From the NCBI RefSeq assembly GCF_030272615.1, contig NC_081413.1:329496802-329560801 (forward strand): 64,000 nucleotides of DNA, written 5' to 3'. This stretch comes from Cryptomeria japonica. Taxonomy: Eukaryota; Streptophyta; Pinopsida; Cupressales; Cupressaceae. Positions 34,459-45,810 of the stretch are shown here, one piece after another. Every line of letters begins with the position of its first letter. Positions within the stretch are counted from its first letter, which is position 1. The position numbers and the translations under genes were made by a program. The notes beneath the pieces are model-generated. The model saw nothing but the letters and a program-made list of their open reading frames with translations. It was not told where the DNA came from and ran no database searches.

Positions 34459-36934
34459 ATGGGGGACAGGAGCTACTTCGAGATGGCTAGAGAGCTAGAA
34501 GCTAGCAGAAATGAAGTTGAATCCCTTAGGGGCAAACTGAAAGCTTCTCAAGTCAAAAGGAGAGAGCTATCTGAAAAACTGCTAGAAATATGTGATGTCC
34601 CGTCAAATTAATACTAATTAGTATTAATTATGAAATAAATTAACTTTTCTTATTTTATATTAGTTCTCATATTAACTAATATATTATAATAATAGTTAAG
34701 TGTTTTCCAATAAAGCTTAATTTAAAGCTAACTATTGATTACTTTGTATTATGTGGGAAATTGGTTTTCTACAGGTTTTCTACGGGAATCCTACCACCCA
34801 TATTCTTTAAATAAGGTCTGGCACGCAGGGGAGATATAGACTTGATTTTTGAAAGAAGCAATTGAACGTTTGCGGGACATCAAATATAATAAACTATTCC
34901 TTTCGTCAACCTACGTTTGGCCTAGTGGAATTCTGATATATTGTGACTCAGTTTGAAACAATACGGAAAGCTTGTAAACAGATCAGTGCGCTTTTCTGAT
35001 GTTCAGTGAGAAGGAACACGCCAGGGGCGCAGTGCTGCCAACTTCAGAGACCCGAACGTAAGAACAACAGTTACGCAGAACCCCCATAGAGGATACCGGA
35101 GCCGTGGATAAATATGATAGCGATCAGACGTTATTAGTGAGGCGGAGGAACACACAGAGTGAGTGCCAACGCTTTCCCTTCCTTCGTGGGCGGAGACGGT
35201 GAAAGGTTTTGTTCATTGTCAGGAGACCCGGTATCGGGTTTGATGTATTCAACAGTATTCGCGTGGAACCAATGATCCCGGACGTATTCCGGTGGAGATA
35301 ATAAACCACAAGAGCTTGGTGTACATGGATTATACACGGTTCACTGGGAATATATAGCGGAAGTCATGATGGAGAAATAAAACGCCAAAGGTATGTGTTG
35401 GACCGGATTGCATATTGTATTAGTCAAAGAATCATTTACAATCTCCGAAAGTTCACAGGGAATATGTAAAGGTTACCCAATTAGTCAACTATCACGGGAG
35501 TAGCGCAAACAGCAACAGCAATTAGTAGGTGCACCTTAAACTTCTCCATTGTATGTTATTTATTGATAGACGGAAAATATTTTAAATGTTCAATCAAGGA
35601 ATGTTAGAAGCTATTTAATTCCTAGACAGACTGTTAAACTTATGAGGGTTAATTATGGGAAGAGAAGTGATGTATTTCAGTTTTAGGCAATTTGTTAAAT
35701 TGAATGAAACACCTTAAGCAATCTGGGCAATACAAATATTCAGTATCAGTCTTATTAGGGAATTTTACAAAATATTGATAATAGTTCTTCAGATGAAGCC
35801 AATATTGAAGCTTTAGCAGGAGAAGTTGAAAAGTTGAACGGTGAGAAATTGAATCTAAGGAGAGAGCTAGGTCTCACTATCCGCATGAGTCAGGAACTCG
35901 AAGCCAAAAGAGCTGTTGAAGATCTTATCAAGGAAAGAGATCAAGAGATTATAAAGATCAAACGGGAAAAAGACACTATGCATGAGAACTTTATTGCTGA
36001 AACAGAAGAAAAGGAGAACCTAAAGCTAGATCTTGAGCTAGCATCGTCTCTGAAAGAGAACCTGTCTAAGCATAATGAAGATCTCATCAAAAAGCTTACT
36101 GAAGCCAATGAGAAATTGGAGAAGTTCGTCAAAAGTTCTACCATGCTGGAAGAACAAATTCAATCACAGAGAATGAAGGGTGATATCTCTGGACTTGGTT
36201 TTCATACAACTGAAAAAGGTGAATCCTCCGGTACAAAGAGCAACTATCCAAAAAACAAAACTGCTCCTAAAGTCAATAAGACTACCAGTAAGAAGGTTTT
36301 TGAACCTGTCTGCTTTGTTTGCCATAAGCCTAGTCATACTGCAAATGTCTGTAGAGACAAACCTAACAGAAATGCAAATTACAATACTAATGCTAGGTAT
36401 GTGTCAAGAAAGTTTGAAGGTCATTGCTTCACATGTGGAATGTATGGGCATAGACATGTTGAGTGCAAATATGGAGCAAACAATCCTGTACCACACATGC
36501 ATCCAAGACCAAATGGTGACCGGATAAGGAACTTTGATAACCGGGTAAACCTGAACTGGCAAAGATCCTACGGCAACCGGTTTAGTCCATTCGAGATGGA
36601 AAAGGTAACAAATGTTATTTGCACCTTCTGTAATAACTTTGGTCATGTGGCTATGAACTACAGAAGAAGAACATGAAGAGGAAATGCAGGACCTTGGAGA
36701 TCATCTGGTATGGTCTGTTACCGCTGCAACAAACCGGGGCACTTAGCAAAATTTTGTAGATCAAGAAATAGCAAACCGGTCAACTCTTTCAAGGATCAGA
36801 AAGGAAAGCAAAAAGTTGATGTTGAGGAAACCAGAGGGGATATGAATCGGATTTGGAAGGAGAAAAGTGATGACTCGCCTGGAGAAGAAACTGTTCCTTC
36901 ACCTAGTGAAGAGAACCCAGCACCAGTGACTTAA
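34459..36934 (+). pseudogene. ORF1 of copy A: coiled-coil, four-zinc-knuckle gag-like protein (interrupted)
   Basis: Starts MGDRSYFEMARELEASRNEV at 34459 and is split by the solo LTR 34591-35769. It resumes DNSSSDEANIEAL, followed by a long Glu/Lys/Leu heptad region, GLGF, then knuckles CFVCHKPSHTANVC, CFTCGMYGHRHVEC, CTFCNNFGHVAMNY (last Cys lost; intact in copy B) and CYRCNKPGHLAKFC. TGA at 36674-36676 replaces a Gly codon of copy B. It ends SEENPAPVT at 36934. Compared with the autonomous gag it lacks the capsid (UBN2-type) half. Role inferred: RNA binding or packaging. Confidence 0.9.
34591..35769 (+). mobile_element. Solo LTR inserted in ORF1 of copy A
   Basis: 1179 bp, TGTGATGTCCCGTC ... 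GGGAATTTTACA, with a perfect duplication AAATA (34586-34590 and 35770-35774). It contains a 24-bp perfect palindrome at 34606-34629, a TATA-like TCTTTAAATAAGG (about 34804) and no ORF. The TGTGATGTCCC start resembles Ty3/gypsy LTRs of plants, but no internal domain is present to decide. This is the youngest layer of the nest. Confidence 0.9.
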
Positions 36935-37383
36935 GCTTGTTTTAACATGGCTAAGGGGAGCTTAACGGTAAAACATCTCCGGAACCCTTGTAAAATGAGC
37001 GGGAAAGAATTTTTGAATCATGAATTTTGGTGACTTTTTGTTGACATGTTATCAACCGGTATTTCACTTGAGCGGTGAAATTAGGGTTTGTAACCCTAAA
37101 AGTGCGAGCATTTATTGCAGTTGGTAAAAAGGATAAAAGAAAGTTTTACTGTCTTTTTTACCCTAACTCTTTCGAGAAAGAAATTTGAAGCGATTGCAGA
37201 GCCGAACAAGATTGTCTTGTTGTCAATTGGCGAATTGTTTTGTGATTAGAGAAATTAAGTTGAATCGAAAGTTGCAGAAAGGCGAACTGGTGTGCATCTG
37301 GGCATTTCAACCGGGAAATGGAGCAACGTGCAAGAAACAAGGCATTTCTTTGAGTATACCGCTTCGAAACTTGCTTATCTAGA

Positions 37384-39685
37384 ATGGCATCTACTTCTAA
37401 GTCTATAGAGAGGTTGATGATCACTGCTGAGCTTGAGGAAGCTCTAAAGGCAGACCAAATTATGTCTTGTAATGCATTGTCGCAAGTCCCGAGCGGAGTT
37501 GTGGTCAAAGGTGACTTGTCTAGTTATATAGACTACAAGGTAGAAGATTTAGGAACTCTACACATTTATACATAGTTGAAATCACTCTGTGATAAGAACG
37601 GAAAGATTGAAACAAAATATGCTAGGGTTTTTGAAAAAGGTTTTCATAATGCCGCCTACTTTCTTGAAGATTTTGAGGAAGAACATATCAGAATCATTTT
37701 GAGTCGAGTTCACGGAGAGAACATGTATTTAGAAAGGACTCACACAATAACCAAGGAAGCTATTCAGGCTATAACTGGTTATTTCTCAACCAGTGAAATT
37801 CCTGTGCTAAGACGAATTTCAAAGGATACTATCTTCAAATTAACCGGTTCTACATCTGATGGGCATGCTTTTTCTATCAACAATATTAAAGACCCTGCAG
37901 TGAAACTAGCAGCAATGGTGATAGGCTACCGGGTATTTTACTCCAGTAGACTTAATAGTGTTCCATCTGCAACAATTCATACAACACATAGAATGATTAT
38001 TGATAATGCAGAGTATGATCTCTGTGAAGCCATCAGAGGGCAATTATTTCAAAATTTGCAATCTATTAAGAAGGACAACACTCAAAAGTTCAAATATGGT
38101 CAGCTATTAGTTGGGTTATTTTTCTATTTCCAGAACTTTCTGTCGGGGGAATTGGAGACAGTGAATGGTCAAAAGACCTACCGGTCAATGCACAGATCAA
38201 GAACAGCATTAAGGCTATGAAGAATACCTTTTCAGCTACCTTGAATAAGTATTTTAATGAATTTCAGAAAAAGATGAGCATGAGAATGAGATTACCTAAA
38301 GATGTGGTAAAACACTTTGCAAAAGACATAGTCTTCACTGTTACCACTGACTTTTGCTTGATGCAAGCAATTGAGCCCAGAGAGAAAGAGATGGAAGATA
38401 TGAGCTATGAAGTTAATCATGATTTACTAGTTGGCGGATTTCAATTCTGTTGTAATTGTTAGAAAACAACAGGTTTTCTTGATCTATCTGAATAGCATTG
38501 CATTTGGTTGATCAGATCCTTCTAAGCTTCAATCTACTTTGTACTTGTAGCTAATGTGAAAGGAAAGAAAAAGAAGTCTGATGAAACGTCTCATGTGATA
38601 AAGACCAAAAGGGTGACTCGGAGTGTCCTAACCAAAAAGGAACCGGCACCTGAAGTATATGTAAAGGAGAGTGCACCAAAGAAGAGAAATCGAAAATTGA
38701 TTTTGCAACCAAAGTCTGAGGGAACAGATTCTGAAGAAGAACCAAGGAAGGAAAAAGCAACCGGCAAAACATCCAAGAAGGTAAAGGTAGTGCCAAAGGC
38801 AACTACACCTACTGATATAGCTACCTACAAACCTGACACAGTTTTTGAGAGAACAATGAAGACACTAGGAAGGAATAGGTTTGACAATGTCAAAGAATAT
38901 TTGGATTCTTTCACTGAAGATGAGCAGAAGCAAGTCATTCAACTGGTAATCACTTATTTGGGTCATTACAATAGATTTCCGCATGACTTGGAAAAGGATA
39001 TTTCAATCTCTTTGTATAATACTCTTTTAGATAAATGGGAGGAAGCTATTCAGTTGGAAAAGAAAATTATTGATGAAATATTTGTACAATATTTTCCCAA
39101 TTTGTCCTCAGATGGAATTAGTGCTTTGGTTGAGCAATACAAAGTACATTTTGATTTTAAAATGAGAAGATTGAAGCTTCTCAATGCAAAAAGGGCAGTC
39201 ATTGAGTCTGAGACACATCAAATAGCCTGTGTAATCAAAAAGGGGGAAGAACTCATCCACTCTAGAAATAAGGATAATACTACAGATGATGTTCCTCTGC
39301 CGGAAATGGATGAAGAGGAGATTGTTCAACCTGATATAGTCTATCCAATCAAGAAGAAGGATGATTCCATTATTCTTGTTGATGAAGATGTTCAAAACAC
39401 AGTGGACCTATTTGGAGACAAAACTGCACCAGATATGGAGCCTCCTACAACTACTGAAGTACAGGTTACATCAGTTGATCAACCGGCTATTCAACTAAAA
39501 GTGGACAATGAACCGGCAACAGAACGACTGGAGAAACCCCAATCTCCACCGGTCATTGAAAATACTCAAAAGGAGTCTACTGACAAAGTTGTCACTCAGT
39601 TACCTGAAAGACAACAAAGCAGAATACAGAGAGAGCTATCATTAAGAGTGTACCTCCTGAACCAGCGAAGCAAAAACTACTTGAA

Positions 39686-39716
<31 letters not shown>

Positions 39717-40549
39717 CTTTAAGTATTTCAAAACCCATTGATATGAACACTTTGAGCACGTCAGAAATGTTGAAGATTGCAAATGTTATGCAATCTAGAG
39801 CGCATAAGAAGAGACTAAAAGAGCAAAGGATTGAAGCAGAGACAATCCAGAATGCAGTAGAATTTTTGTCTGGTTTACTACTGGAAACAGCTATTGCACA
39901 TCTTCCTACACCCATTAGCAAATTTGGTCAGTTAGTTGCATATGCATCTGATCAAATCAAGTCACTTGAAGATGCTGCTCAAATGTCTGCTGAGAAGAGC
40001 CACAAGAAGAAATATGGAGATAAACTGGCAAAGAACATTGAAAGTGGCAAAATGGCTCTATCTCATAATGGAAGTCTGTTGAGAAAAGCTATTGAATCTG
40101 GAGGAAAGTATCTTGCCTTTACCTCCAATGTTTCTTTCTTTTATTCTGACATTTATAAGAGTCAAGTTGAAACCGAGCAAGAAATGGAAAGGATATGCAA
40201 GGCATATGTCCCACTCCAAGACTCCATTCATGCCTTTAACCGGTTTGTAGATGATTTGCATGACAAATTGGACAGGAATGATAATGAGAAGGCTAAGAGA
40301 CTCCGATCTCTAAAAGAGCTCAAGAGTCTGCTCACATCACAAGTCGACATTGTTCAGAGAGCCTACTCCAATGCAGAATCTATTCTTGCTACTCCTGAAA
40401 CCTGCATGCTAGACTCAATGGAAGAATTCCATTCCCAGCTGATGTCTACATTTGAGTGTACTGCTAACATACTGGAATCATGGGAAAATGCTTTATCACA
40501 GATAAAGCAAAACTTCACTAGTATTTTTATGAGATTAGCCAATGCATGA
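37384..40549 (+). pseudogene. ORF2 of copy A: large protein of unknown function
   Basis: ATG 37384 (MASTSKSIERLMITAE) to TGA 40549, about 1055 codons, in the same frame order as copies B and C. Domains: an N-terminal globular part (NALSQVPSGVVVKGDLSSYI; THTITKEAIQAITGY; AAMVIGYRVFYSSRLNSVPS; EYDLCEAIRGQLFQNL; FKYGQLLVGLFFYFQ). Then a basic linker (KTKRVTRSVLTKK, KKRNRKLI) that could be a nuclear signal, and a helical middle (DKWEEAIQLEKKIIDEIF). Then an acidic linker with an Asp run, and a helical C-terminus (EFLSGLLLETAIAHLP ... LESWENALSQIKQNF). Broken by TAG 37573-37575, a replaced segment at about 38430-38550 and a frameshift near 39600. No catalytic motif, signal peptide or membrane span was recognised. 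Confidence 0.85.
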
Positions 40550-40808
40550 ACCTTTTTAAGTTGTTAATATATGCTAAACACTTTGATACAGATTTTCTAT
40601 ATATATGTATAGATTTTACTTTTTCATTTTGGCATTGTTGTCAAAGGGGGAGTAGAAAAATGTATGTGTGTTTTTGAAAATTTTGTATTTATGCATGCAT
40701 TAAGGGGGAGTATGAGTATATGTGTAAATTTGTTGTGTATGCACACTTAGCGGTATTGTATTACTCTAAAATTTTCTAAGTGTTGCCATCAATGCCAAAG
40801 GGGGAGAT
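40550..40808 (+). promoter_or_regulatory. 3' non-coding region and polypurine tract of copy A
   Basis: CAAAGGGGGAGAT immediately precedes the 3' LTR at 40809 and is the expected plus-strand primer. Two further tracts, CAAAGGGGGAGTAG (about 40642) and AAGGGGGAGTATG (about 40702), lie upstream. The same three-tract arrangement is in copy C (62874, 62993, 63078). Confidence 0.85.
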
Positions 40809-41943
40809 TGTTGGCTTGATGATGATTGTAATGTATTCATCACTTGTTGTCTTTGATAAAACACTCTCACACACACATATGATTACATTGACTACCGGTG
40901 TAACTTCAATTGGTTTACACTGTCAACCGGTATGTTTAAGGATTATCTCTAACCGGTACTTTGTGTCAACCGGTGTGTGCATAAGAGACAACCTATGGCT
41001 ACACTAAGTCGACATCAAAATAAAGATGAAGATGAAGATGGAGATCAAGCGGAAGATTCCAGGACAACGGTTCACATGTTTTGTTCCAACCGGTATTGAC
41101 TGTTCTAACCAGTATCTAATTTTGTGATGAATTATCAGCACCGATTTCTTGGTGGTCATTTTTGTGATGAGTTTTGATCACTTGTCTAGAAACACTGCAC
41201 CTAGTAAATTGTGTTTTGATTTCCTTAGGCCGACATAAGATTTGAATGTCTATTTTAAGACATCTTAGTGAATCATTTGAAAGAGATAAAGAATGAGTAT
41301 GGTCATGATGTTATGCGAATACTGATATGCATCAAGAGTGAAAGCTTTTGTTGAAGAGCGATAAGTGTTAAGATGAAGAGCAGTGTTGAATGTACTTAGA
41401 AGGATCTGATCAAGCAAGTATTGTGCTACTCAGAACAGATCAAACCATTCTTGTTGTTTTCTAATCATTATAACATAATCAAATCCCCTAACCGGGTAAG
41501 CTCTAACAAGCTTCATTGTACAAATCCTCTAACAAGGATATCCATTAGTTTGGATTCTCAAATCCTCCAACGAGGTTACTCCTAACAGGATAGTACTCTT
41601 AACAGGGTATAAGCTTCTAATCAAGCTTTGGGATCTCTAACAAGATTTGCTCCTAGCAAAGCACTTTGTAGACCTTAACCAGTCTGTTATCTATTACTGC
41701 AGATAATTAACTTATGAGTTCCATCTCACCGTGGTTTTTACCTATTTGGGTTTTCCACGTACAAACACTTGTGTTATGGTGGATGCTTTACTTTTTGTGG
41801 ATGTTGTTATATCATTTTGGATAGCATGTATTTTGTTTAAATGCTTGGTTAAGTTCATCTACCGGTCAGTGTTTGAAGTAGTGTTTTATTTGGTGTCAAT
41901 GATTCACCCCCCCCCGCCCTCTCAGTGTTTTTCAAGTCCATCA
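40809..41943 (+). repeat. 3' LTR of copy A
   Basis: Starts TGTTGGCTTGATGATG and ends TTCAAGTCCATCA. It is collinear with the 5' LTR with scattered substitutions and a small length difference in the C-run near 41910. Confidence 0.93.
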
Positions 41944-41948
41944 TGGCA

Positions 41949-42543
41949 GTCCTCATTTCATAAGCAGTTAAGGAGCCATACAACTCATCCATTGTAAAGA
42001 CTTCAGATCTTTTGCTTCTTCTATAGCTGAAACCTTTGTATCATACTTAGATGTAAGAGATCTAAGTACTTTCTTCACTACCACCTCATCTTTTACTTCT
42101 TCTCCAAGCCCTATAATGGTATTTGTTGTTTCATCAACCCTTTGGAGATAGTCAGCAATCTTCTCTTCCTCTTTCATCTTCAAACCCTCAAGTTGTGCTC
42201 TCAATGTCTACAACTTGGCTTCCTTGGCTTTAGCATCGCCTTCAAATATCTTTTGCAACTTGTCCCAAGTTTCCTTGGCAAAAGAACAGTGCATGACTTT
42301 AACAAACTCATTATCAGACAACCCACTAAGAATGGCATTCTTAGCTTTAGCATTGTTCTCATATTCCCTCTTAGCATTTGGATCAGTAGGGGGATTATTA
42401 GAAACTGTATATCCATTTACAACCGACATCCATACATCACAACCTAGAGAGGACAAATAGGTTTCCATTCTTCTACTCCAAAAGGCATAGTTGACACCAT
42501 CAAACATAGGAGTTTTTGAGGAGGTGGATTCATTTATTGCCAT
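41949..42543 (-). pseudogene. Copia gag, N-terminal capsid half
   Basis: Starts MAINESTSSKTPMFDGVNY at 42543, 61 bp inside the PBS. It has the DUF4219/UBN2-type capsid pattern: NYAFWSRRMETYLSSLG, AKNAILSGLSDNEFVKVMHC, AKETWDKLQKIFEGD, then LEGLKMKEEEKIADYLQRV and VVKKVLRSLTSKYD. One stop (about 42208) and a one-base loss near 41995, which turns MDELYGSLTAYEM out of frame. Copy A is inserted just downstream, and the rest of gag is at 33263-32264. Confidence 0.92.
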
Positions 42544-42604
42544 TGTGAACACTTGATAGGATCTACCCAAGCTAGAGAATGCTTTTGACAAAACAGGGTA
42601 CCTA

Positions 42605-42619
42605 GGCTCTGATACCAAT
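42605..42619 (-). promoter_or_regulatory. Primer-binding site of the minus-strand copia element
   Basis: Element-strand AATTGGTATCAGAGCC lies right after the 5' LTR end (CCAACA). It is complementary to initiator tRNA-Met. Confidence 0.92.
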
Positions 42620-44302
42620 TGTTGGACACAATGGATCACTGAGAGAGGGGGTGAATCAGTGATTTAAACTCTTTTCCTTCAACAAGGAGATACTGGTAAT
42701 GTATAAAACAAACTAAGTGCTAACCGGTAGCTCAAACAGTGCAAACAAGGTGTGTGAAAGGATTTGCTAAAACATTAATATACTATATGCACAAAGATGC
42801 AACATACAACACCAGATATATACGAGGAAAACCCAATGTGGGAAAAACCTCAGTGAGAATAGTTGTTGGAGATCTTCTGCTCCAATCCAGCCTCACAATA
42901 AAACTCTAATTATAATATTTAGGGCATCAACCCAAGAAGCACCAACTCAAAGGAGCACCAACCCCTGCACAATTTATAGGCTACAACCTAAAGGAGCTAC
43001 AACCCTTGCACTAAGCTGCAACTTAGTGAAAATTGTATAAAACTCAGATATACAAATGAAATCATTGTTGCAAATGAAGTTTTGCAACCTTACAATATTC
43101 TCCTCTGTCGGTTTCAGCCTTACCGGTCTGTATACTCTCCATTCACTCTACAACTTGACTTTGCTAATCACTTTTCTAAATCCCCTCTCACAATGTCTTT
43201 TCACCTTCAACTCACACTTGATCACTCTTAATCAAGCACAGCTTTTGTCGGTTCGTCACCTTTGTGTTCAATGCACACTCCATCGGTTGTTCCTTACACC
43301 GGTTTACTCTGCTTCTCCTTATCAGTTGGATCTTCGCTCATAAACACTTGAAGTATTTATCTCTTCGGCTCTCAGACAACAATTTTACACTTGTCTTCAC
43401 TCTGCAGCAGCAGTAATCACAGTCTCAAGTCATCATATTTAAACTTGAGCTTTCCCGCCAAGAATCAATTCAAGCTTGGAGCGGTTAGGGTTTCCTTTAC
43501 CTGACACAATCTGCATGAGATCCAATCCAGTCTGCCTTGGATCGATCACCTGTACTCGAGGAATGCATCTGTACACGTTTTCCATTATCCAATGCATACT
43601 TGCTAAAGATAGCAATCTCGTACATGATTTTCTACCTTGAAATCTGTTGACTCATAAAAAACTCAACTGTTTCCTTCTCGAGATCTTCTTGCAATCTGAT
43701 TTCTTTGCTTCGATCCAGGCGCCAACTACTCCCTGATCTTCCTCTGTCATTCTTTCTTCCTCGAGCCACATCAGTCAGTTACAATCCCGTGATTTTTGGT
43801 TGTTTCATTAATGTCAACTAGCTGTTTCAACAACCATGTCGATGGAGGCTTCACCGACCTTTGCATGTTTGCCACCTCAGCTCCACATGGCATCACAACG
43901 GTCATACACTTGGCTCACCGACACTCAGTCAGCTTACACTTGAACATTCAGCAAACTCATACCGGTACAGGCCTTTACCGGTGAGACCTTCTCTTGCTAA
44001 CCGGTAGTGCACACTACACCGGTAGCACATCTTTACCTCCGGTGGTTTGTGATTACTTTAACATTCTGCCTCTTCATCATAAACAGGCAACCAAACTCTA
44101 GACCGGTTTAAGCTCTACCGGTTACCACGCAACATGCTCACACACACATGCATCTCACCTCATATCGATGAAGTCACTGGTAGTCTCAACAACTACTTGT
44201 CTTTCACCATACCGGTACATTCTTCTTCATATCGGATGACATACCTCTACTGGTAGCCTGCCTGAAATACCGGTTGACATCAATGACAACTCAATGGCAA
44301 CA
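42620..44302 (-). repeat. 5' LTR of the minus-strand copia element
   Basis: TG...CA bounded; pairs with 20293-21941. It contains the R/U5 signature (about 42825-42860) and ACCGGT words, some decayed to CTGGT or CAGGT. It is about 34 bp longer than the 3' copy, mainly through extra 'aaggagcaccaac'/'aaggagctacaac' repeats near 42930-43010. Confidence 0.92.
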
Positions 44303-45271
44303 CTATTATCAATTTTCTCCAAATATAAATCCTGGAAATAAGCTCAAGAGGCATATTTATTCTCCTCCAAATATCACACCCAGGTAGCGTTATAAAATAT
44401 TTTGTTTAATTTTAAATACCCCCTTATGTCTCCCTTGTAGGCACCCACCCCTAGAAGGTCACTTTATTTGATAATTTAACTTTAATACAATAACGTTATT
44501 TAAAATAATAACTCTGAACATCATTAATCGTCAAATTATTATCATCCAATGCAACCACTAACTAACCCCAAGTAGTACCACTACCAACTAACCAAGTCAA
44601 TGTGCAGCCTGTCACTAAAAATAGTAAAAATGGACAAATTGTTCAAAAAGCCTCTCTAGAAAGTATCATAAAGCAAAACTTCACAAACCAAGCTCAAAGC
44701 AACACCTATTATGCCAGATTAGCTAGACTAAACGCTCACCAAAAACTCAAGAGTTCCCTAACCTTAACTCATTAGCCTCCGAGAGACCACTAGACAAGCT
44801 AACGGTCATCAATGTTGTCAATGCTTAGGAAGGGGACATTGCATATATTTACTCTCTCAAGAACAAAAAAACCTACTAATTGGAAAATTACAAATATCCT
44901 TAAAGAAGCATGGCCTCTATTGGACTCATTAAGTCCCTTCACCCTACAACATGTTAGTGTAAACATGGTATATTACCTAACTAGTTTCTTATTATGCCCT
45001 TTCACACTAGCATACTTAAGCTTATATAGGTCATTTACCCTTGTGTGCCTTATGCCATAGGATTAAGATGCATGTTGTGATCTTATTCTACCCTAAGGTT
45101 TCATCCATGTCTTTATAACAAGGATTTATTCATTGTATATCATATCCTATTCATTTTGCATCCAATGAATTCTCTAGCTTCATAGCAAATCAATTGCTTC
45201 TCTTGTGTGAAAGAGTGTTTTGGTTGTAAGTGATCCTTGGGCTACTATAGGGTTCAATCAACAACTCTTAC
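44303..45271 (+). mobile_element. Degenerate LTR remnant with PBS-like end
   Basis: Near 45266 the sequence TTACATAATATCAAAGCTCT resembles an LTR end followed by the PBS TGGTATCAGAGCTC with changes. Upstream are a TATA-like CTTATATAGG (about 45021) and CTTTATAACAAGG (about 45111). The start of the LTR is not clear. The first part (44303-44600) is the right flank of the copia insertion and has no recognised feature. Confidence 0.35.
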
Positions 45272-45810
45272 ATAATATCAAAGCTCTAGATTTGCAATCC
45301 TCTTTCCTCTTTTCAAATATTTTCAACCAAGAGCTTTCATATGGTGCATCATAGTGCATAATGAACCTCATAGTTGCATGCAAAAGGCCCAAAAACCTAT
45401 AAATCCATACAAGGCATGATACGGTTTGGTTATAGAAAAATTTGAGCTTCTTCTTGTGGGTTAAGTATATTGCCACTGTACCATTTTGTACGACCATACA
45501 AATTCGTATAGTTGTTCAACTTCCTCAATTTTTGTGGCATCATCTTTTGAGCTTGTCTCAATTTTTTAGTCATCTCAATTTCCATGCCTAGAAGATACAG
45601 TTGAGTATTTTATTTATTTTTCATCTTTAAAAAAATGATTTTTTACTTGGGTACTACCCCCATGGCCTTAGCCTCTAGTCACTTGGGTGACCAACACCCA
45701 TCTGCCAACCACTAGCCCCCAGGGCCTAAGCCCTATCATATGGATGTCCCATGCCTGGCTGCCAACTGCCAACCCCCAAAGATTCAACTCATAGTCACAT
45801 AGGCAACTGG
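45272..45810. other. No recognisable gene
   Basis: If the PBS-like site at 45270 is real this is its internal region, but no retroelement protein motif was found. It contains a C-rich stretch with CCAACCACTAGCCCCCAGGG (about 45703). Confidence 0.35.

Larger units (their letters stand above)
33269..41943 (+). mobile_element. Gag-only non-autonomous LTR element, copy A
   Basis: LTRs are 33269-34396 and 40809-41943. The target duplication is CGGCA (33264-33268) and TGGCA (41944-41948), one C-to-T change. It is inserted in gag of the minus-strand copia element. It has a PBS at 34397, ORF1, ORF2 and a PPT, but no protease, integrase or reverse transcriptase. The two LTRs differ at only a few percent of sites by eye, so the insertion is moderately young. 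A solo LTR (34591-35769) was later inserted in ORF1. Confidence 0.93.
20293..44302 (-). mobile_element. Ty1/copia retrotransposon (minus strand), split by two nested insertions
   Basis: The element is bounded by LTRs 20293-21941 (3') and 42620-44302 (5'). Its target duplication is CTGTT (20288-20292) and CTATT (44303-44307), one mismatch. Removing the insertions 24016-30508 and 33269-41943 leaves about 8.8 kb, a normal size for a large plant copia element. Minus-strand order is LTR, PBS, gag, zinc knuckles, protease, integrase, reverse transcriptase, RNase H, PPT, LTR. Stops and frameshifts make it inactive. Its LTRs share the R/U5 signature and ACCGGT words of the gag-only elements A-C, so its relatives may supply their pol functions. 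Confidence 0.93.

Noticed and set aside
39592-39921. 109-codon minus-strand Ser-run frame
   Set aside because: Antisense of ORF2 and of the GAT repeat.
37384-40549. ORF2 as a retroviral-type envelope protein
   Set aside because: No signal peptide, hydrophobic transmembrane stretch or cleavage-site pattern was visible. Basic nuclear-signal-like linkers point the other way.
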